In this document: one piece after another, positions 40,430 to 53,894 of the stretch
How positions within the stretch are numbered: position 1 is the stretch's first letter
Layout: every line of letters begins with the position of its first letter
From: Flabesymbios commensalis
Taxonomy: Eukaryota > Annelida > Polychaeta > Terebellida > Flabelligeridae
DNA length: 64,000 nt
Assembly (NCBI GenBank): GCA_964017125.1
Contig: OZ024904.1
Coordinates: 2,291,718-2,355,717 of the forward strand
Direction: 5' to 3'
Position numbers and translations under genes: made by a program
The notes under the pieces: generated by a model
Database searches by the model: none
Told to the model about the DNA's origin: nothing
The model's input: the letters and a program-made list of their open reading frames with translations, nothing else

Positions 40430-42423
40430 TTTGTCAATGCGTTTTGTATTAGACGTTTTACCATTTATGGTAACAACTTGAGTTCGTTCATTGAGCTAAT
40501 TTGTAAACCATTATAATTCAGTGCCATTAAGGCCATATTTGCTTAATTTTTTAAAAAGTAATTTGTGATCAATTATGTCAAAACATTTAGCAAGATCAAA
40601 CATACAAATACCATTGATTTCATTTTCGTTAATATTGTCAAGCACATATTCAATCACATTATGCAAAGACGTCTGGGTTGAATGGAGTTTCATGAAAGCT
40701 GACTGGGAATGCTTAATGAAAGAGTGAGATTGTAAATATTCTCTCAAATGAGAGTCAACTAATTTTTCAAATAATTTTGGAATATACCCAATTACAAAAA
40801 TTGGTCGAAAGTTGTTAGGGTCTTGTTTAGAGCCTTTGTTTTTGTAAACTGGAGTAACCCGAGCTTTCTTCCATTCATTTGGAATTTCTCCATTATAAAG
40901 TGACATAATAAATAAGATTGCTAGACTGCTACAGATAATCTCTGCTAAGTTTGAGAATACAAGAATCATAGCCTAGAATATCAACATTGGTTTCAGATGG
41001 AAATTTGTTTATAAAAGCTAGGACATCTTCTTCAAGAAGGCTTTTAAATTTAAAGTTATAAATACTCGAGTTATTTCTCCATATTAGTTCATCATTTTCA
41101 CTAAATTTACTACACAGTTCATTTCCAACGGACGCAAAGTGTTCATTCCACGCATCAGGTGACAGATCTGATGTTATGGAACTTTTTCAATTTTTTCCCA
41201 GGGATTGGTTTACTGCTCTCCAAACGTCACAGGATTTATTGGCTGTGATTGTTTTCTTATAATAGGATCGTTGCGAGTTTTGAATTGTTGAGATGACCAA
41301 ATTTCTCAGTTTTTTATATTCATTCATTTTGTCAGAAGAGCTAATGCGGCCATGCCATGCGGTGAGTATAATCACGTTTATATATAAAGGCCAAAATTTC
41401 GTTGGTCATCCATGGATTTGACCTATCTTTGACTCTAATTTCTTTAATTTTGACATGTTTGCTAACCACTGTATTAAATGCATTTGACCAATCTCTCCAG
41501 GCATCAGATGTTGATTTAGCGTCAATAACACCACTATATAGTCCAATATCCATTAAGTCGCGAATAAAATCATTTATATTTATTCCATTGTAATCCTTTT
41601 TGTGAATAAGTTTTGGAGGAGAAGCTTGGCGCCTAAATTTCAGAGTTGTAAATATAAAGTAATGATCACTCAGAGTATATTTCAGTATGCCGTGATCCAA
41701 GTGGTTGTGAGACATCGTGGTATATATATTTTAAATGACTGACTGAGATGATTGTGCAACACGAGTAGGTTCAACTATCAATTGTTTGCAACAAAGGAGT
41801 GTTTCTATAAAGTGAGCTTGATTTTCACATAAATTTTCGTCTAAAATGGAGTTAATGTTTAAGTCACCAAGGATAACAATTTCCTTATTTTTTGCTAAGA
41901 CATTTTCAAAATTATTTAACATGCATTGGTAATAGTTCTCATCGTCCGCTTTGGGGTTATATACACATGATACATAAAAAGAAGGGGAAGATTTATTATC
42001 AATCGTAACCCAGACCACTTTAGTATTATTAAAATTGGTGAGATCTGGACAATATGTATGAGGTAAAGTCTCCTTTATATATATTAAAACACTCCCACCA
42101 TGACTCGGTCTATCCTTTCTATATACATTAAAATCAGGTATATTTACAAGTTCATTCGATATTTTGTCCGATAACCATGTTTCAGATATAGCTAGAATGT
42201 CAAAACTATTCTGATGTATTAAAATCCTAATTTCATCTATTTTTTTCAATAAGCTTCGTATGTTCAAATGTCCAATTTTCACTCGTTTGTTTTGTTTTCG
42301 ATTATATATTTCGGTCTTGGTGTTGCAGTGTTTCATTTTTATATTATTTATGTCACTATTGTCTATTTTGTTATCATCCATGTAAGTTTTTCTACTAGAA
42401 GGTTGTTTAACATTTGACGGCAT
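40430..42423 (-). mobile_element. LINE ORF2 remains: endonuclease and first half of RT
   Basis: The endonuclease reads from 42423 (KIGHLNIRSLL, LAISETWLS, VILGDLNIN) into 41715-41341, whose SDH motif is LSDHYFIF. The RT start follows (41375-40511) with WKKARVTPVYK, NNFRPIFVIG and ICMFDLAKCFDIIDH, and continues with two stops to ERTQVVTINGKTS (about 40430). The PQGS and YADD blocks are missing. Several frameshifts separate the open parts. Sequence style and the linked ORF1 put it in the CR1/L2 group; the exact clade needs a tree. Confidence 0.85.
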
Positions 42424-42462
42424 GAGGCCTATGTCCTGATTTCCTTTTTCCTCCTGTAGTTT

Positions 42463-43197
42463 TCAGTAGCATTCACATTTAAATTGCCAGCAGTGGTCAC
42501 ATTGACGGTTATTGGTGTCATGTCTAGTGTTTTTACGAGTGTTGGTGTCATATCCGTGTTGATCTTTTCTGGGATGATATGCGTCACTTCTTTGCTGGTG
42601 CCTCTGTCTTAGTATCTGGTGGTCTTCTCTGTTCTGGCTACTTCTGTGATGGTAGGAATCATGTCTGTAATAGTGGTTTTGTCGTTCATCTTTCTGGGAA
42701 TGTTTTAATCCATTGTATTCTCTCTCTGTCGGCCTGGTTTGGTTTACATCAGAGCGCCTGTAGTTACTGGCATATCTAGTCTGTCTTGGTCTACCTCTTG
42801 ATCTGTACGGCGACACACATTTTTCAGTTGTTTTGAGCTTCAGATTTAGTGCTAATTTATTACTGGGTTGCCAGGTCAGATGTACTCTATCTCTCATCAA
42901 TAGGGAGTCGTTTACCGTCTTGTCAGCCAGCTTGAAGAAATTGTCATTGTTGACAAATCTTCAGCTATGTGTGTCGCACAGATTTTTTAAGGCTGTATTG
43001 GTCAGTTCAATTTTTCTTTGGACGTCTACAGTATCAAGTCGTGGGCAGATACTGGACATAGTCACTCTTCCCTGGCACATAGATTTTGCTTTCTTGATGA
43101 GTTTATCATAATTTTTGCTTATGTCCGGGATCAATCTGTCTGAGTAGCAGTCATTTCCTCCAGCAACTACAGTGATGGTTTCAAACTCAGAGTCCAT
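42463..43197 (-). mobile_element. LINE ORF1 with SGNH/GDSL esterase-like domain
   Basis: One frame with a single TGA (about 42958) covers the region. It begins with ETITVVAGGNDC, the GxND block of SGNH hydrolases, continues with VTMSSICPRLD, and has DRVHLT near 42885, the DxxH block with the catalytic Asp and His. The Ser-containing GDS block is not visible, so the 5' end is missing or changed. A His/Arg/Gln-rich stretch and CDHCWQFKCEC end the protein. Esterase domains in ORF1 are known from CR1- and L2-type LINEs. Confidence 0.75.
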
Positions 43198-43416
43198 TCT
43201 GCCGAGCTTCCCGCTATGTTTTATATTGAAAGAGAACAGACTGATGGTTAAAATAATATATAGGGTTATTTACATTTCTCCACTTTAAGTGCAAAACACA
43301 CCAACGCGAACGTCAGCGCGATTAGGCACGTGACGAGTGACGCGACGACTGACGCGAAAATTACATGACTGTCCACACACCAATGCGACGACCAACGCGA
43401 CATGTGAGGCGCGACA

Positions 43417-43733
43417 GCCGGCGGGCGGGGGCCCTAGAATAGTGGTTAGCACCGCTGCCTTTCACGCTAGAGTTCGGGGTTCGGTTCCCGGTCTCGGCGG
43501 TTTGAAAGAAACAAAAATGTTGCTCCCCCATAGACGTGTAAAACTCAGTATTGTGGGGAGCCTACGTGACCAAGAGGTAGCGTGCTCGGCCTCAGACCGT
43601 CAGGGCTCGAATTTCGAATCCTGTGTCTGGAAGACAGTGTCATCTCATTCATCTCACGATCCTCAGGAGGTTCTCATGGCCCAGTTTTGCCTATATGTGG
43701 ACAAAGGTGGCCTAAAGCCCGATTCATTCCATT
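43417..43733 (+). mobile_element. Full-length two-headed tRNA-like SINE
   Basis: Both tRNA-like modules, body and tail are present (TAGTGGTTAGCACCGC, GGTTCGGTTCC, CCAAGAGGTAGCGTGC, GGCTCGAATTTCGAATCC). GCGACA at 43411-43416 and 43734-43739 is a probable short target duplication. It lies in a stretch rich in ACGCGACGA-like words (43290-43420). Confidence 0.9.
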
Positions 43734-43739
43734 GCGACA

Positions 43740-44595
43740 ACTGGCGTGACGAAAATGTAACAGTTTTGAAAATGGTCGCGATGCCTCCCCCGCTTGCGTA
43801 CGTCGTCGCGCTGGTACGTTTCGGCAATGATCAAATAATGTGTTTGAAAACTGACACGACATTATTTAAAGCTGACAATCACGTCACCAATTCCAGCTAT
43901 ATAGAAATGATTGTATGTATGTGTGATACAGTAAATGATGGGAAAATATCACATTATAAAATGATGTAGCATGTAATTTATAAGATAAAGGTTAGATGTA
44001 ATACAGTAAAATACTGTGACGTTTATCAGAAATATTACCTTTAGATTTTATTTCATTTTAGTGTTGAAATATGTTTTGAGTATTGAAGGGCCAGAAGCGT
44101 TGTGCAGGCAACTGTTCTTGTTGTATTTGGTGATTTGTTTGTTCGGCTCTCTGTGTTTGCTATGGTACATGCTCTCGCCTCACTCTGGGACAGGGTGACT
44201 AAGAAATAAACTATACATAATACAAGAATGGAAAAACAAATACATTTAATAAATACGTTTAGATTGACTATGATTTCTCCTTTTTTTTCATTTTAAAGTC
44301 ATATTTGACCGTGAAAAGGACTTTTTTGGGTGACATTGACCTTGTACAAAACAAATCCCTCCCGAACTGTTTCGTGACGCGAAAACACTACAAAACGAGG
44401 TATTATATGATTCTTTGTGACTTTTATTTGTAAAGTTTTGAAATTCTCATTTCTTGATGGCGGCCAATTTGGCAACCATTTTGAATTTATTAACCCGCAA
44501 TTTTTTTTAGGTTGAGACCAAAATTGTATTTAGTCTGTCAAAACTTTGCTCTGTGCTAAATTTGAAACTTGTATCAATCTGGGATACATAAATTG
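43740..44595. other. No gene recognised
   Basis: No supported frame; the 43337-43969 frame is mostly SINE translation. Contains GATGGCGGCCAATTTGGCAACC at 44457, another form of the recurrent motif. Confidence 0.5.
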
Positions 44596-44599
44596 AAAG

Positions 44600-45215
44600 T
44601 GACTAAGGGAAGGGCGAGCAAAGGGGGCCACTTAACGTTTCAATGGTATTTAAGAAGAATATTCGAACTATTTTAAAACGAATGACTGTTCTATGTTAGG
44701 TACATGCAATAAAGATACACATAAGAGACTCACTTAGTGTTTCAAGGATACCTTATTTTAATTGTAAGCCAAATAGATTGGCTCTCAAAGTGGTCCCCTT
44801 TGCCCAATAACTTGGGCAAAGGGGGCCAGCGCATTGAGCAAATGGGGCCACCCCCACCCACCCTGTAGAGACTTCAGTTGTACTCGTTCTCACTCTATGG
44901 AAGTACACCCTGCACGCAGGTTGCCCCCACCTTGGTACTTTTTATTTTTTTGATACACAAGTACATTGGAGCAAGCCTGATAAAACAGATATGATAAAAA
45001 CCTTTCATTTGATGTATATGGTGACATGCTTTGTTGGACATACTAAGTACGTAGTAATATACTAAATATTTTCGTTCACTGGGATTAGTGTGTGAAATAT
45101 CTACCCATTGTAAGTTAGAGGGCAAAGGGGGCCATGCTGTATGGTCTTTGTATTGAAATGGCCTGCCCCCCCTTTGCCCTGGCTCCCTTTGCCCAAGGGG
45201 TAGAGGTTGGAAATT
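44600..45215. repeat. Scattered GGGCAAAGGGGGCCA words on both strands
   Basis: CAAAGGGGGCCA or its complement appears near 44619, 44783-44803, 44811, 44833, 45122, 45166 and 45186, seven times in about 0.6 kb. Facing copies at 44790-44825 can pair. The sequence between the words is not repeated, so it is not a simple tandem array. The frame at 44895-45323 runs through it and has no motif. Confidence 0.6.
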
Positions 45216-47707
45216 TAGCCTATTATCTCTCCCAAAAGTGATCTCCTGACTAAAGTAATAACTAGAATACAATGGCAATATATAATGTACCACACAAAAC
45301 AAAAGATTTTCAGAAGAAATCACATAAAATCATCAATAAATTCATAAAAATATATAAGCTTATATTCATAAGATTGTTGCCAAAAACTCCCTGTCGTCTA
45401 TTACTTCTATCTAAGATATGTATGAGATGTCTATTTATGTTTTTTGTATACATATGTTCATAATTCATATCTATGACGTCATTACTATTTCATACAACAT
45501 GTCACAATTAAAATATCATTGATGGCCCCCTAGGCAGCTGATAAATGATCCACCTTTATAAATATCCAGTAGAAATTGGTGAAAAAGTGACGTCACAACC
45601 ATCACGACATGACGTCACATAATTTATGCACGTTTTATGAAAAACTCGACCACTTGCCGCAAAAACTGTTCATGCTTCGTAAAACTAGACGTTCATACAT
45701 TTGCAGCGATATATTATTTGTCTCTAGGAATTTAAGTGTCAACTAACTCCTTAAATAACGTCAATTTTCAGATTTCCTCCTCCACTAATCGACATAATTG
45801 AAACTTCAGGAATGTTGTTATAGGCCCTATACCGTTTCTGGCACTAAAAATTACTTTCAATTTATGAGAACATTTAGTTACCATTGTGACTGATTGGAAC
45901 ATTTACCAAACCGTTTAATGACGTATAATTATGAGGTGAGGTAATAATATAAGGTTGAGTTCCCTTTATTATATAGGCCTACATCGCCCATACATGCATC
46001 GTATTATTACGACACAGACCTATCCATTGTGATTTTTGTCCTTAAAAACGGTTTAATTATAACGCTTAATACTTAAAGGTATCTTCTTGTCTCATGGACT
46101 CTTGTTTCTGGAAATCGTGTGGTAAGTTTGTGGTTAAATTAAATTTAAAATGTGTCATCTCAGATCGGGGCTGTGGACTGCGGATGGGGCTGATGGGCAG
46201 CTACATCCCCCCCCCATGTATTTTCAAATCATGCCTTATTCTTAGTAAAAAAAATCACCCGGGTTAAGATAAAGACCAGTCTCAATCGACCCCCGCAAGG
46301 TCAAAATCCCTGCAGATATTTCCTGGCACAATGCAAGAATTCGCTGCGCAGTAGTCTATTTTTTCAGCAGAATGATTTATTGTCTACTTTAGGTGCAAAA
46401 GTCATTGATCCCAACCAACTGATTTAGGCAGTAACTGAGTACGTAGGCCTCTAGGATAGGATTCGGATCTACGAATTTATCGAATCACGTTCGTTCTCCT
46501 TGGCGCAATGGATGACTTCTCTTAAGTTCATCTTAGGTCTAAAATGAGGGACAGAATAACGCATAATGAATTTAGACTTCATCAGCCACCTGTTTCTTAT
46601 GTCTATCATACCCCTTTCTAAATGTAGTCGTACAATAAAAATATTGTAAAGGAAAATGGTTGTCGTCACGAAAGCTCCACACCTACAATTTGTAGGCCCT
46701 ATTACTTCCATATTAATACCAGTGATTCATATGATGAAACTCAAGGTCAAGTTCAAAGATGGGTGACATTTACCTATTTTTCAAGGCCAATAGCTAATAA
46801 AGGAAAACGTTTGTCATCACGATTTGATGATAAATCTTGGTTCATACAATTTGTATCGCTTTAGTATCCATACAATTGATAGAACTGATAAAACTTTATC
46901 TCAAATTCGAATATAGTGATCTTGAGCTTTTTTGTTATCAAATACTGTCATTACGATATCTCAGAAAACTCCAGGTCAGGGGGGAGAGTTGATAGAGTAA
47001 GCCTACATAGGCCTCATGTGATGCCGGAGGCATATAATTGACGCATACATGTATCAAATTCCCCTTCTAGTTTGACTTAATATTACATCTGAAGCAATAT
47101 TGTTACGTTAAAGGCTAGATGTGTGGCAAAAAATTACGTGCCACTATTTAGGCAACATGAATAATTACCTAAATAAAGAACATATATTGGCCTAAATATA
47201 TGCTCTATAATGCATCATTTTAAGCCTTAGATTTCATTTTATTCAGGGGGGGGGGGCATACCCCAGGACCCTCTAGAGCATATAGGAGGCTGGATGTGCC
47301 AGCTGTCGTTTATATAAATTATTGTCTGTCAATTCCTGGATCCACAACTGTCTTTGGTTGTTCAGGCATACCCCAAAACAGCATTATCTACAATCTTTAG
47401 TAGAATGCATACTTCTGTCCTGGCATATAATATAGCTAATTAAATACATGAAATTACACTCGAAATCATTAATGAATCCTTTGTCAAGTCAGTCAGCTAG
47501 GAAACGCCATGATATTTTTTGTGAGCTCACATTCTCAAAACGGAATTTATTCATGTTAGTAGGAGGGAGCGGGGCTAACTGAGACAAGGGGCTAGCTCGG
47601 ACAGGGCTCTAATTAGAAATTCCATGATATGACAATATCAGTGGCCTCGTTTTCAAGAATGGAGGGATACCCCCTTCCACTTGAACTACAATCCCAGTGG
47701 AACTAGC
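45216..47707. other. No gene recognised up to the duplication border
   Basis: AT-rich with poly-C/G runs (46205-46216, 47246-47256). GGGGCTAACTGAGACAAGGGGC at about 47572 resembles the spaced repeat near the start of the duplicated unit. No coding or RNA gene signal. Confidence 0.5.
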
Positions 47708-50232
47708 AGAGTTGTGTGAGCAGGCAAAACTAAATGTATTTTTTAGCCTTTCAAGTAATTTTTCACATCTCAATTACGAATCTTATAAAACTTAAATTAC
47801 TATAGTTGTATTATACTGAAATATATCACTGAAAACACTTATATTTACTGCCTAATTTACAATTATTAGATGTTCGATGCTGTACCATACCCACATGCCA
47901 GGTCATATTTTTCATTAAAGGTCAACCCGGGGCTAACTAGGACAATTCTGGCGGGGCTAACTGCGACAGTCCCAGTTAGCCCCGGTGTGTCCCAGTTTGC
48001 CCCAGTTGTAATAGAGCATTGTGGCCCACTTAACCCTGTGGGTACTGACATGTGACCTAAATATAAGTTTGCGCAACTCAATTAACATTTGTTAGGCCTA
48101 CTTTAGATTGTATGTATTGGGGATGGACACAATGTGGGTGTTACGTAGTATCAACACATTAGGCCTATAGTGCATCGGGGATCAGCTGTTATTTTCTGCA
48201 TTATTTTGCTGCACTTTAAACCTTTGTGTTTAAAAGGCATATATATGTTTATTTATAGCTCACCCCCTTCAAACTATTTGGAATCATCACAGGATGCAGT
48301 ATACCTAGTTTAATCTCTATAGATCCTAAATTGCTGAAATTTTAGGAGTGTCCCAGTGACAATAACAAGGCCCTTGTGACAATAATAAATATCACACCTA
48401 GGTTGAATGATTGTTTTGAATCTCTAACTCTATTATTGTCTGCCCCAGGGCGATAAATGATAAAAGTGTCCCAGTTAGCCCCGGTCTCTCCTATAACTAT
48501 TCATGTTGAAATATACGTTCTTTTTCATTCAAAAAGCATGTATTAAATTGCTCAACATCATGACATCTATTCAGTGGTAGACACATAAATACAAAATGGC
48601 ACGTGATCGTAATAATATGTCCCAGTTAGCCCCGGTCTCCCATATAACTATTCATGTTGAAATATACGTTCTTTTTCATTGAAAAAGCATGTATTAAAAC
48701 ACATTTTATGTTTAGGCAGGAAATGCGCAATATGGGTTTTTATATTAATCCCTGTGCTGCTTAATTGTTTGTGAGTATTTTTCATTCATTTGAAGTTCAA
48801 TTGCTAACGCAAATTGCTGACGCAATTTCCTGCTTCAAATGAAAATAATAGTATTTCTAAAAAATAGACATCTTCCAAATGTTATTTTATTTAGTCTGAA
48901 ATTTGCTTGAAACGTCTATATTCTAACTTAGCAGCACAAGGGTTTAAAACAAAGTCGCGTGAGCATGCCCCCGCACCCCGCCCCCTTTACCGACAAAAAG
49001 AAAAGTACAAAAAGGTCCACTTTCTGCTCAAAACGACCCCCCACACAAAAATCCTGGCTACGGGCCTGGACTCACGGTCTACTTTAAAGAGGAAGTGATC
49101 AATACAGCTAGAAATGCATGTAACCGTTACTTCATGACATTATAATATCACGAACACAAAGTTTAACATTAACATTAATAAATGAATAACCTAATAAATA
49201 ACCTATATTCAACCAGGCTAGATTACAGTTCCATTATTTTTACCTCGGCGATCATATTATTTTATCAGTTACTCTGCATACATTGGTGAAATTAATATAT
49301 TATTTTGTTTCTCAGAGGGTTGTCATGCCTCACTGACACCGACGTGCCATAGTGCGTTACGTATTTTATATCAGTGACAATCTTGATAGTAGACGCTTTG
49401 TATAGTTATATCTTATCTATTTTAGGAGTCGATTAAAGCCACAACAAACACTGCATTTTATTAAAAGTAGAATACACAAATAAATGATAGGTACTTATTT
49501 AAAAACTTATCGAGTTTAAAATATAAAACTCGTATAATTGACCCGTTATGTTTGGTTTGAAATACCGCACAAAAGAGTTAGCGTGGTAGGCCTATATATA
49601 ATCTATAATCGTTATACTTATTGTACATAGTTATATATCACATAGTTACATCTATACAGAGGTTTAGCGTAGGCCTATATAATTAAAACTACATCTAGTT
49701 AGATATTGAGATATATGCACTGATAGGAACATTCCTTAAAAATCATTGTTCAAAATTCGAAAGAAATTTAAATAACAATCTATGGAATATTATTCATATT
49801 AGAGCGAATCAAAACTTTTCATATTTTCTGTTCCATACAAAATTTTATTGCTTTTGTCTATGTTCATGTAAATGAAATAAAATTGGAATTTTAGGCCACC
49901 TTTGTTCACAAGTTCATGTAAAATATGTGTACTGATTTAAGCCTTGAGCCGCTATATCAAATAATAATAATAATAAAAATTTATAATAATATAAATTTCC
50001 ACCCGCATGAGTGAGTGAAATTACTCATTACATATTTGTTTAATTCGAATCCAAAAATTTGCTATTCTCGATGCAATTCTTGTTTAAACACTCATTTCAT
50101 TCCCAATAACAGTGATTTAACAGATTAAAAACGACGTGTTTAGCAGTGAAATGGTTAACCCTTGTCCTGCTGAATTGCTTCAATTGTATTTTTAGTCATT
50201 TGAAGCTGGAATTGCTAACGCAATTTCCAATG

Positions 50233-50450
50233 TTTCTTCCCCATCCACGTGTGAAAGTCAGTATCGTGGGGAGCCTCCGTGACCGAGAGGTAGCGTGCTC
50301 GGCCTCAGACCGCCAGGGCTCCAATTTTGAATCCCGTGTCTGGAGGACAGTGTCATCTCATTCATCTCACCATCCTCAGGAGGTTCTCCTGGCCCATTTT
50401 AGCCTATATGTGCACAAAGGTGGCCTAAAGGCCGATTCATTTCATTTCAT
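50233..50450 (+). mobile_element. SINE fragment, duplicate of 4585-4803
   Basis: Same truncation point and tail as the first copy, with a few base changes (GTATCGTGGGG; TTTTGAATCCC). Confidence 0.85.
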
Positions 50451-51820
50451 CATGTTTATTAAACCTCCACATGTATTAGGCTTGGTATGATACATATTGG
50501 TATAGGCAGCTCAAGGATACAAGTTTTTCAGGTCCCTACCAGTCATTCACTAATCGGGACAGAATAGGGAATAATAGAGCTGCGATTTGGATATAGGTTA
50601 ACCACTGTTAACTTACGAATTGCATGTAAATTATCACCATTGGTAGGCTAAGTAAAGCACAAGGGGTCCAACCAGTTTTTCGACGATCAGTACAGAAAGG
50701 GATTTTGGCCCATGCGGCCATGCCAACCAGATACAGGGAAACTTGTGAATTGCATACAAATTATTCGATTTTAACAGTAAATCACAGGGGGCCCCGACTA
50801 GTTATTAACTGATCGGTATAAAATATGAATTAGATGCTGTTTATGTCAAAGGCATCAGAAGAACATGAGTTTCATGAAAACATAATTGTCATCATAGGCC
50901 TATCACAGGGGCCCCCAACCAGTTGCTGTATCATATAGTGTCTTATATCATGAGACATGGCGCATAGAACACGCGCGCGAAAATAAGTTTCAGTGCCCCC
51001 CCCCCACCCCCCCCCCCCCCCAAATGTGGTGGGCCCTAGACCAATGGCCTATATGGCCTACTGCTAAAAACGGCGCTGGTAGGCCTATATATTAAGAAAC
51101 AGCACACAGTGTAAAGTCACGTAAATTTACTCTTTCAACATGGGAACTAGGTTCTTCCGCACCAATAATGGTCTTTCATAGATTACAGTTGAAACAATGA
51201 TAACCTCCTATAACACATTCAGTTAACAATAGCATATTCAGAAATATTCGACAGTAAATTGCTGCAAATCTAGAAAGCTCTGGAGAAAAATCGACTGTAG
51301 GCATATTGTGAAATTTTGGCCTAGGGGTGATGACGTGTTAAAATGTGGACATCGTTGTTTTATTATCTATTGATATCTATATTGATTATCAATTGATATC
51401 TAATATAAAATGAAATTAAAAAAAAATATATATTGATATCTAGAGGACACGTCCTTGGGGGGGGGGGGGGGGACATGTGCCCCTTAAGGGATCATGGACT
51501 ACCTATAGCTTTGGAGATATGACCACTTAATTAATCGTGTCAAATGGGAAAATGGCGGCCATCTTGGAAAAAGGAGTCATCTTAAAAATCGAATGCACTT
51601 TTGACCTTGGCATCCGATGTTTTATAACTGCTGCTTATAAAATACGATTACAATGGGATAATGGAAAGTTCTCCATTGATTGGTCTGGTGACTGTAACAA
51701 AGAATCAAAATCGACACCCCCCCCCCCCCCGCAAAAAAAACATATAACTCTGGATTCGAATCTTCTTCACCTACTCACTCTATACGAGTGCCAGTTTAAT
51801 CACACATTTTACACTTAATA

Positions 51821-52805
51821 AATAACATCATCTAGCCAAAACAGTTATATGCATATATATAATTATACAATGTTACACAATATCAGAAAATAATTAAATT
51901 ACGAATAAACACAATTACAGCTTCTTGTGCAATTACACTGTAATAATTATCACCTAATATTACGTAATAAGTTGTAACAATTGTAAAGCTAGAATGTTAT
52001 CTAAAAAATATAGTTATAAACACAGATGTGCGCCTGCATCTAGTTGTGACCTCCCGATTAACAACTACACTATACTATACTATACTATGATATACTACGA
52101 TTACATACATTACATAATGGATCGAATGAGAATGCAACTGAGTCAAGCATGAAAGGTGACGCGCAGGTCACTGTGAAATAAAAATAAAAGGGGTGGGAGG
52201 GTGGGAAATCTGCTGCTGGGCAAATGCAGCGCCGCTGACCGCCAGAGTAAAACTGCCTGCTATGTAGCCTACACAGGGATGTATGTACATGCTTCCAAAG
52301 CCAGGCCTGAGAAGAGGTGGTGAATATCCATCCACACCCCAGCCTGTGGCACTAAAATTTATGACCTGATACTCTTGATGACCCCGCCAACCGGATCCAG
52401 GTTCCCCACACATGTGAAGACATATATACACACCCAGCCTCCCACCCAAGGAGTGAGCCGCGGCGTCTTATAAAATAAAATAGAATTAATCAAAGAATAA
52501 TTCCTTCATTAATTTATTAGGACTCGGTTAAGAGGACACAGGGAAAAAAAAGGGGTTTGGGTGAATCGGTAGGTTTATTAAATAACATCATCTAGCCAAA
52601 ACAGTTATATGCATATATATAATTATACAATGTTACACAATATCAGAAAATACTTAAATTACGAATAAACACAATTACAGCTTCAATTACACTGTAATAA
52701 TTATCACCTAATATTACGTAATAAGTTGTAACAATTGTAAAGCTAGAATGTTATCTAAAAAATATAGTTATAAACACAGATGTGCGCCTGCATCTAGTTG
52801 TGACC
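51821..52805 (-). repeat. Terminal repeat block of the fossil
   Basis: Two direct copies of a 230-300 base repeat (AATAACATCATCTAGCC ... GTTGTGACCT) lie at 51821-52055 and about 52508-52805, with a middle segment of 0.45 kb between. Split repeats of this kind are known for Ngaro-type elements. The first duplication copy has one repeat plus the middle segment at 6165-6790. Confidence 0.75.
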
Positions 52806-52875
52806 TACCAAAACACCCAAACCTTATTAATAAGAGTAGGAATAAGTATCACTTGTAAAATTAATTAAATGACCC

Positions 52876-53894
52876 TTATAATTTGGTAAGAAGTCCAACC
52901 TTCTTGGCCATAGCATCTGCTACCGTGAACTTGGTGTCTAGATCTGGGTCTAAATACCTTTGGTAGCAGTCGCTACGCCAATCTCCCTGTAGCTTTATTA
53001 GTTCAGTGGGCAGGTTACAGGCCAGCGCCAGACTAGCCCCGCCCCTGCGGAAACTATGACCAGCGTATTTAGTGTGGTCAACTCCCAACCCTATCAGGAT
53101 CGCCTTTAGGCGAGATATAAACATCTGATATGATAAGGGTCGGGGCCCCGATGGAGAAGGGTAACACAACAGGGGAGCCTCATCTGAAGCTGTCACAAGT
53201 TTATATACCAAGAGGAGGGCAGTACAGGGGCAGAAGGGCGATCCAGGTATGTGAGGTACTGGGATAACTGCCTCACGCTCTGCACATTGAATTGTTTTAC
53301 TATGGCTAATACGCAGTGTGGCCCCTCTGGTTAAAAAGGTAATATCCTTACGTCCTATACATGAGTCTGGTACCTGTCCAGCCTGTACAAGAAAATTAGA
53401 TTTGCGGAGAAACGAATAGAATGCAATAAGCACGCTGCCCGAAAAACAAGATCACTGGATTTTGACAAATTAATGCATTTAAAAATACGTCCTAGCAACT
53501 CAATGGTCATTGGCAGTTTAGGCTTGTGATTAACACCCAATGCACGTTTACAGCCTTTTAACAGTGATTGTAAATACCACGATCCATCTAAAGGGTTGGG
53601 CAATCCCCCTTCAAGATGAATAATGCGAACAATATTCAAATATTGCTTCAAGCTTGCATATGATAACTTTGAAGCTAAAAATACAATATATCTTGCTAGA
53701 TTCATTTGCGAAATAGGCATTGATTGAATTCCTACAATATTACAAAAAGACACATAAGTTTTCATATGAGTGCTGTAAGTTCGGTTTGTGCTCTGTGCAA
53801 ATGTCTGAGTTCTATAATATGCCATGGCAGCGTCTAACTGAGCGATGATAGGCTCATTATCTACAACAATAACAGTAATTAAATACCCTGGCAC
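52876..53894 (-). pseudogene. Tyrosine recombinase part of the DIRS/Ngaro-type fossil
   Basis: The N-terminal core-binding part (TYSTHMKTYVSFC, VFLASKLSYASLKQYLN) and the catalytic part (HSFRRGGASLAL with the HxxR pair, then GDWRSDCYQRYL with the candidate Tyr) identify a DIRS-family recombinase, which in living relatives inserts a circular DNA copy. About one break interrupts the region. Confidence 0.82.
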
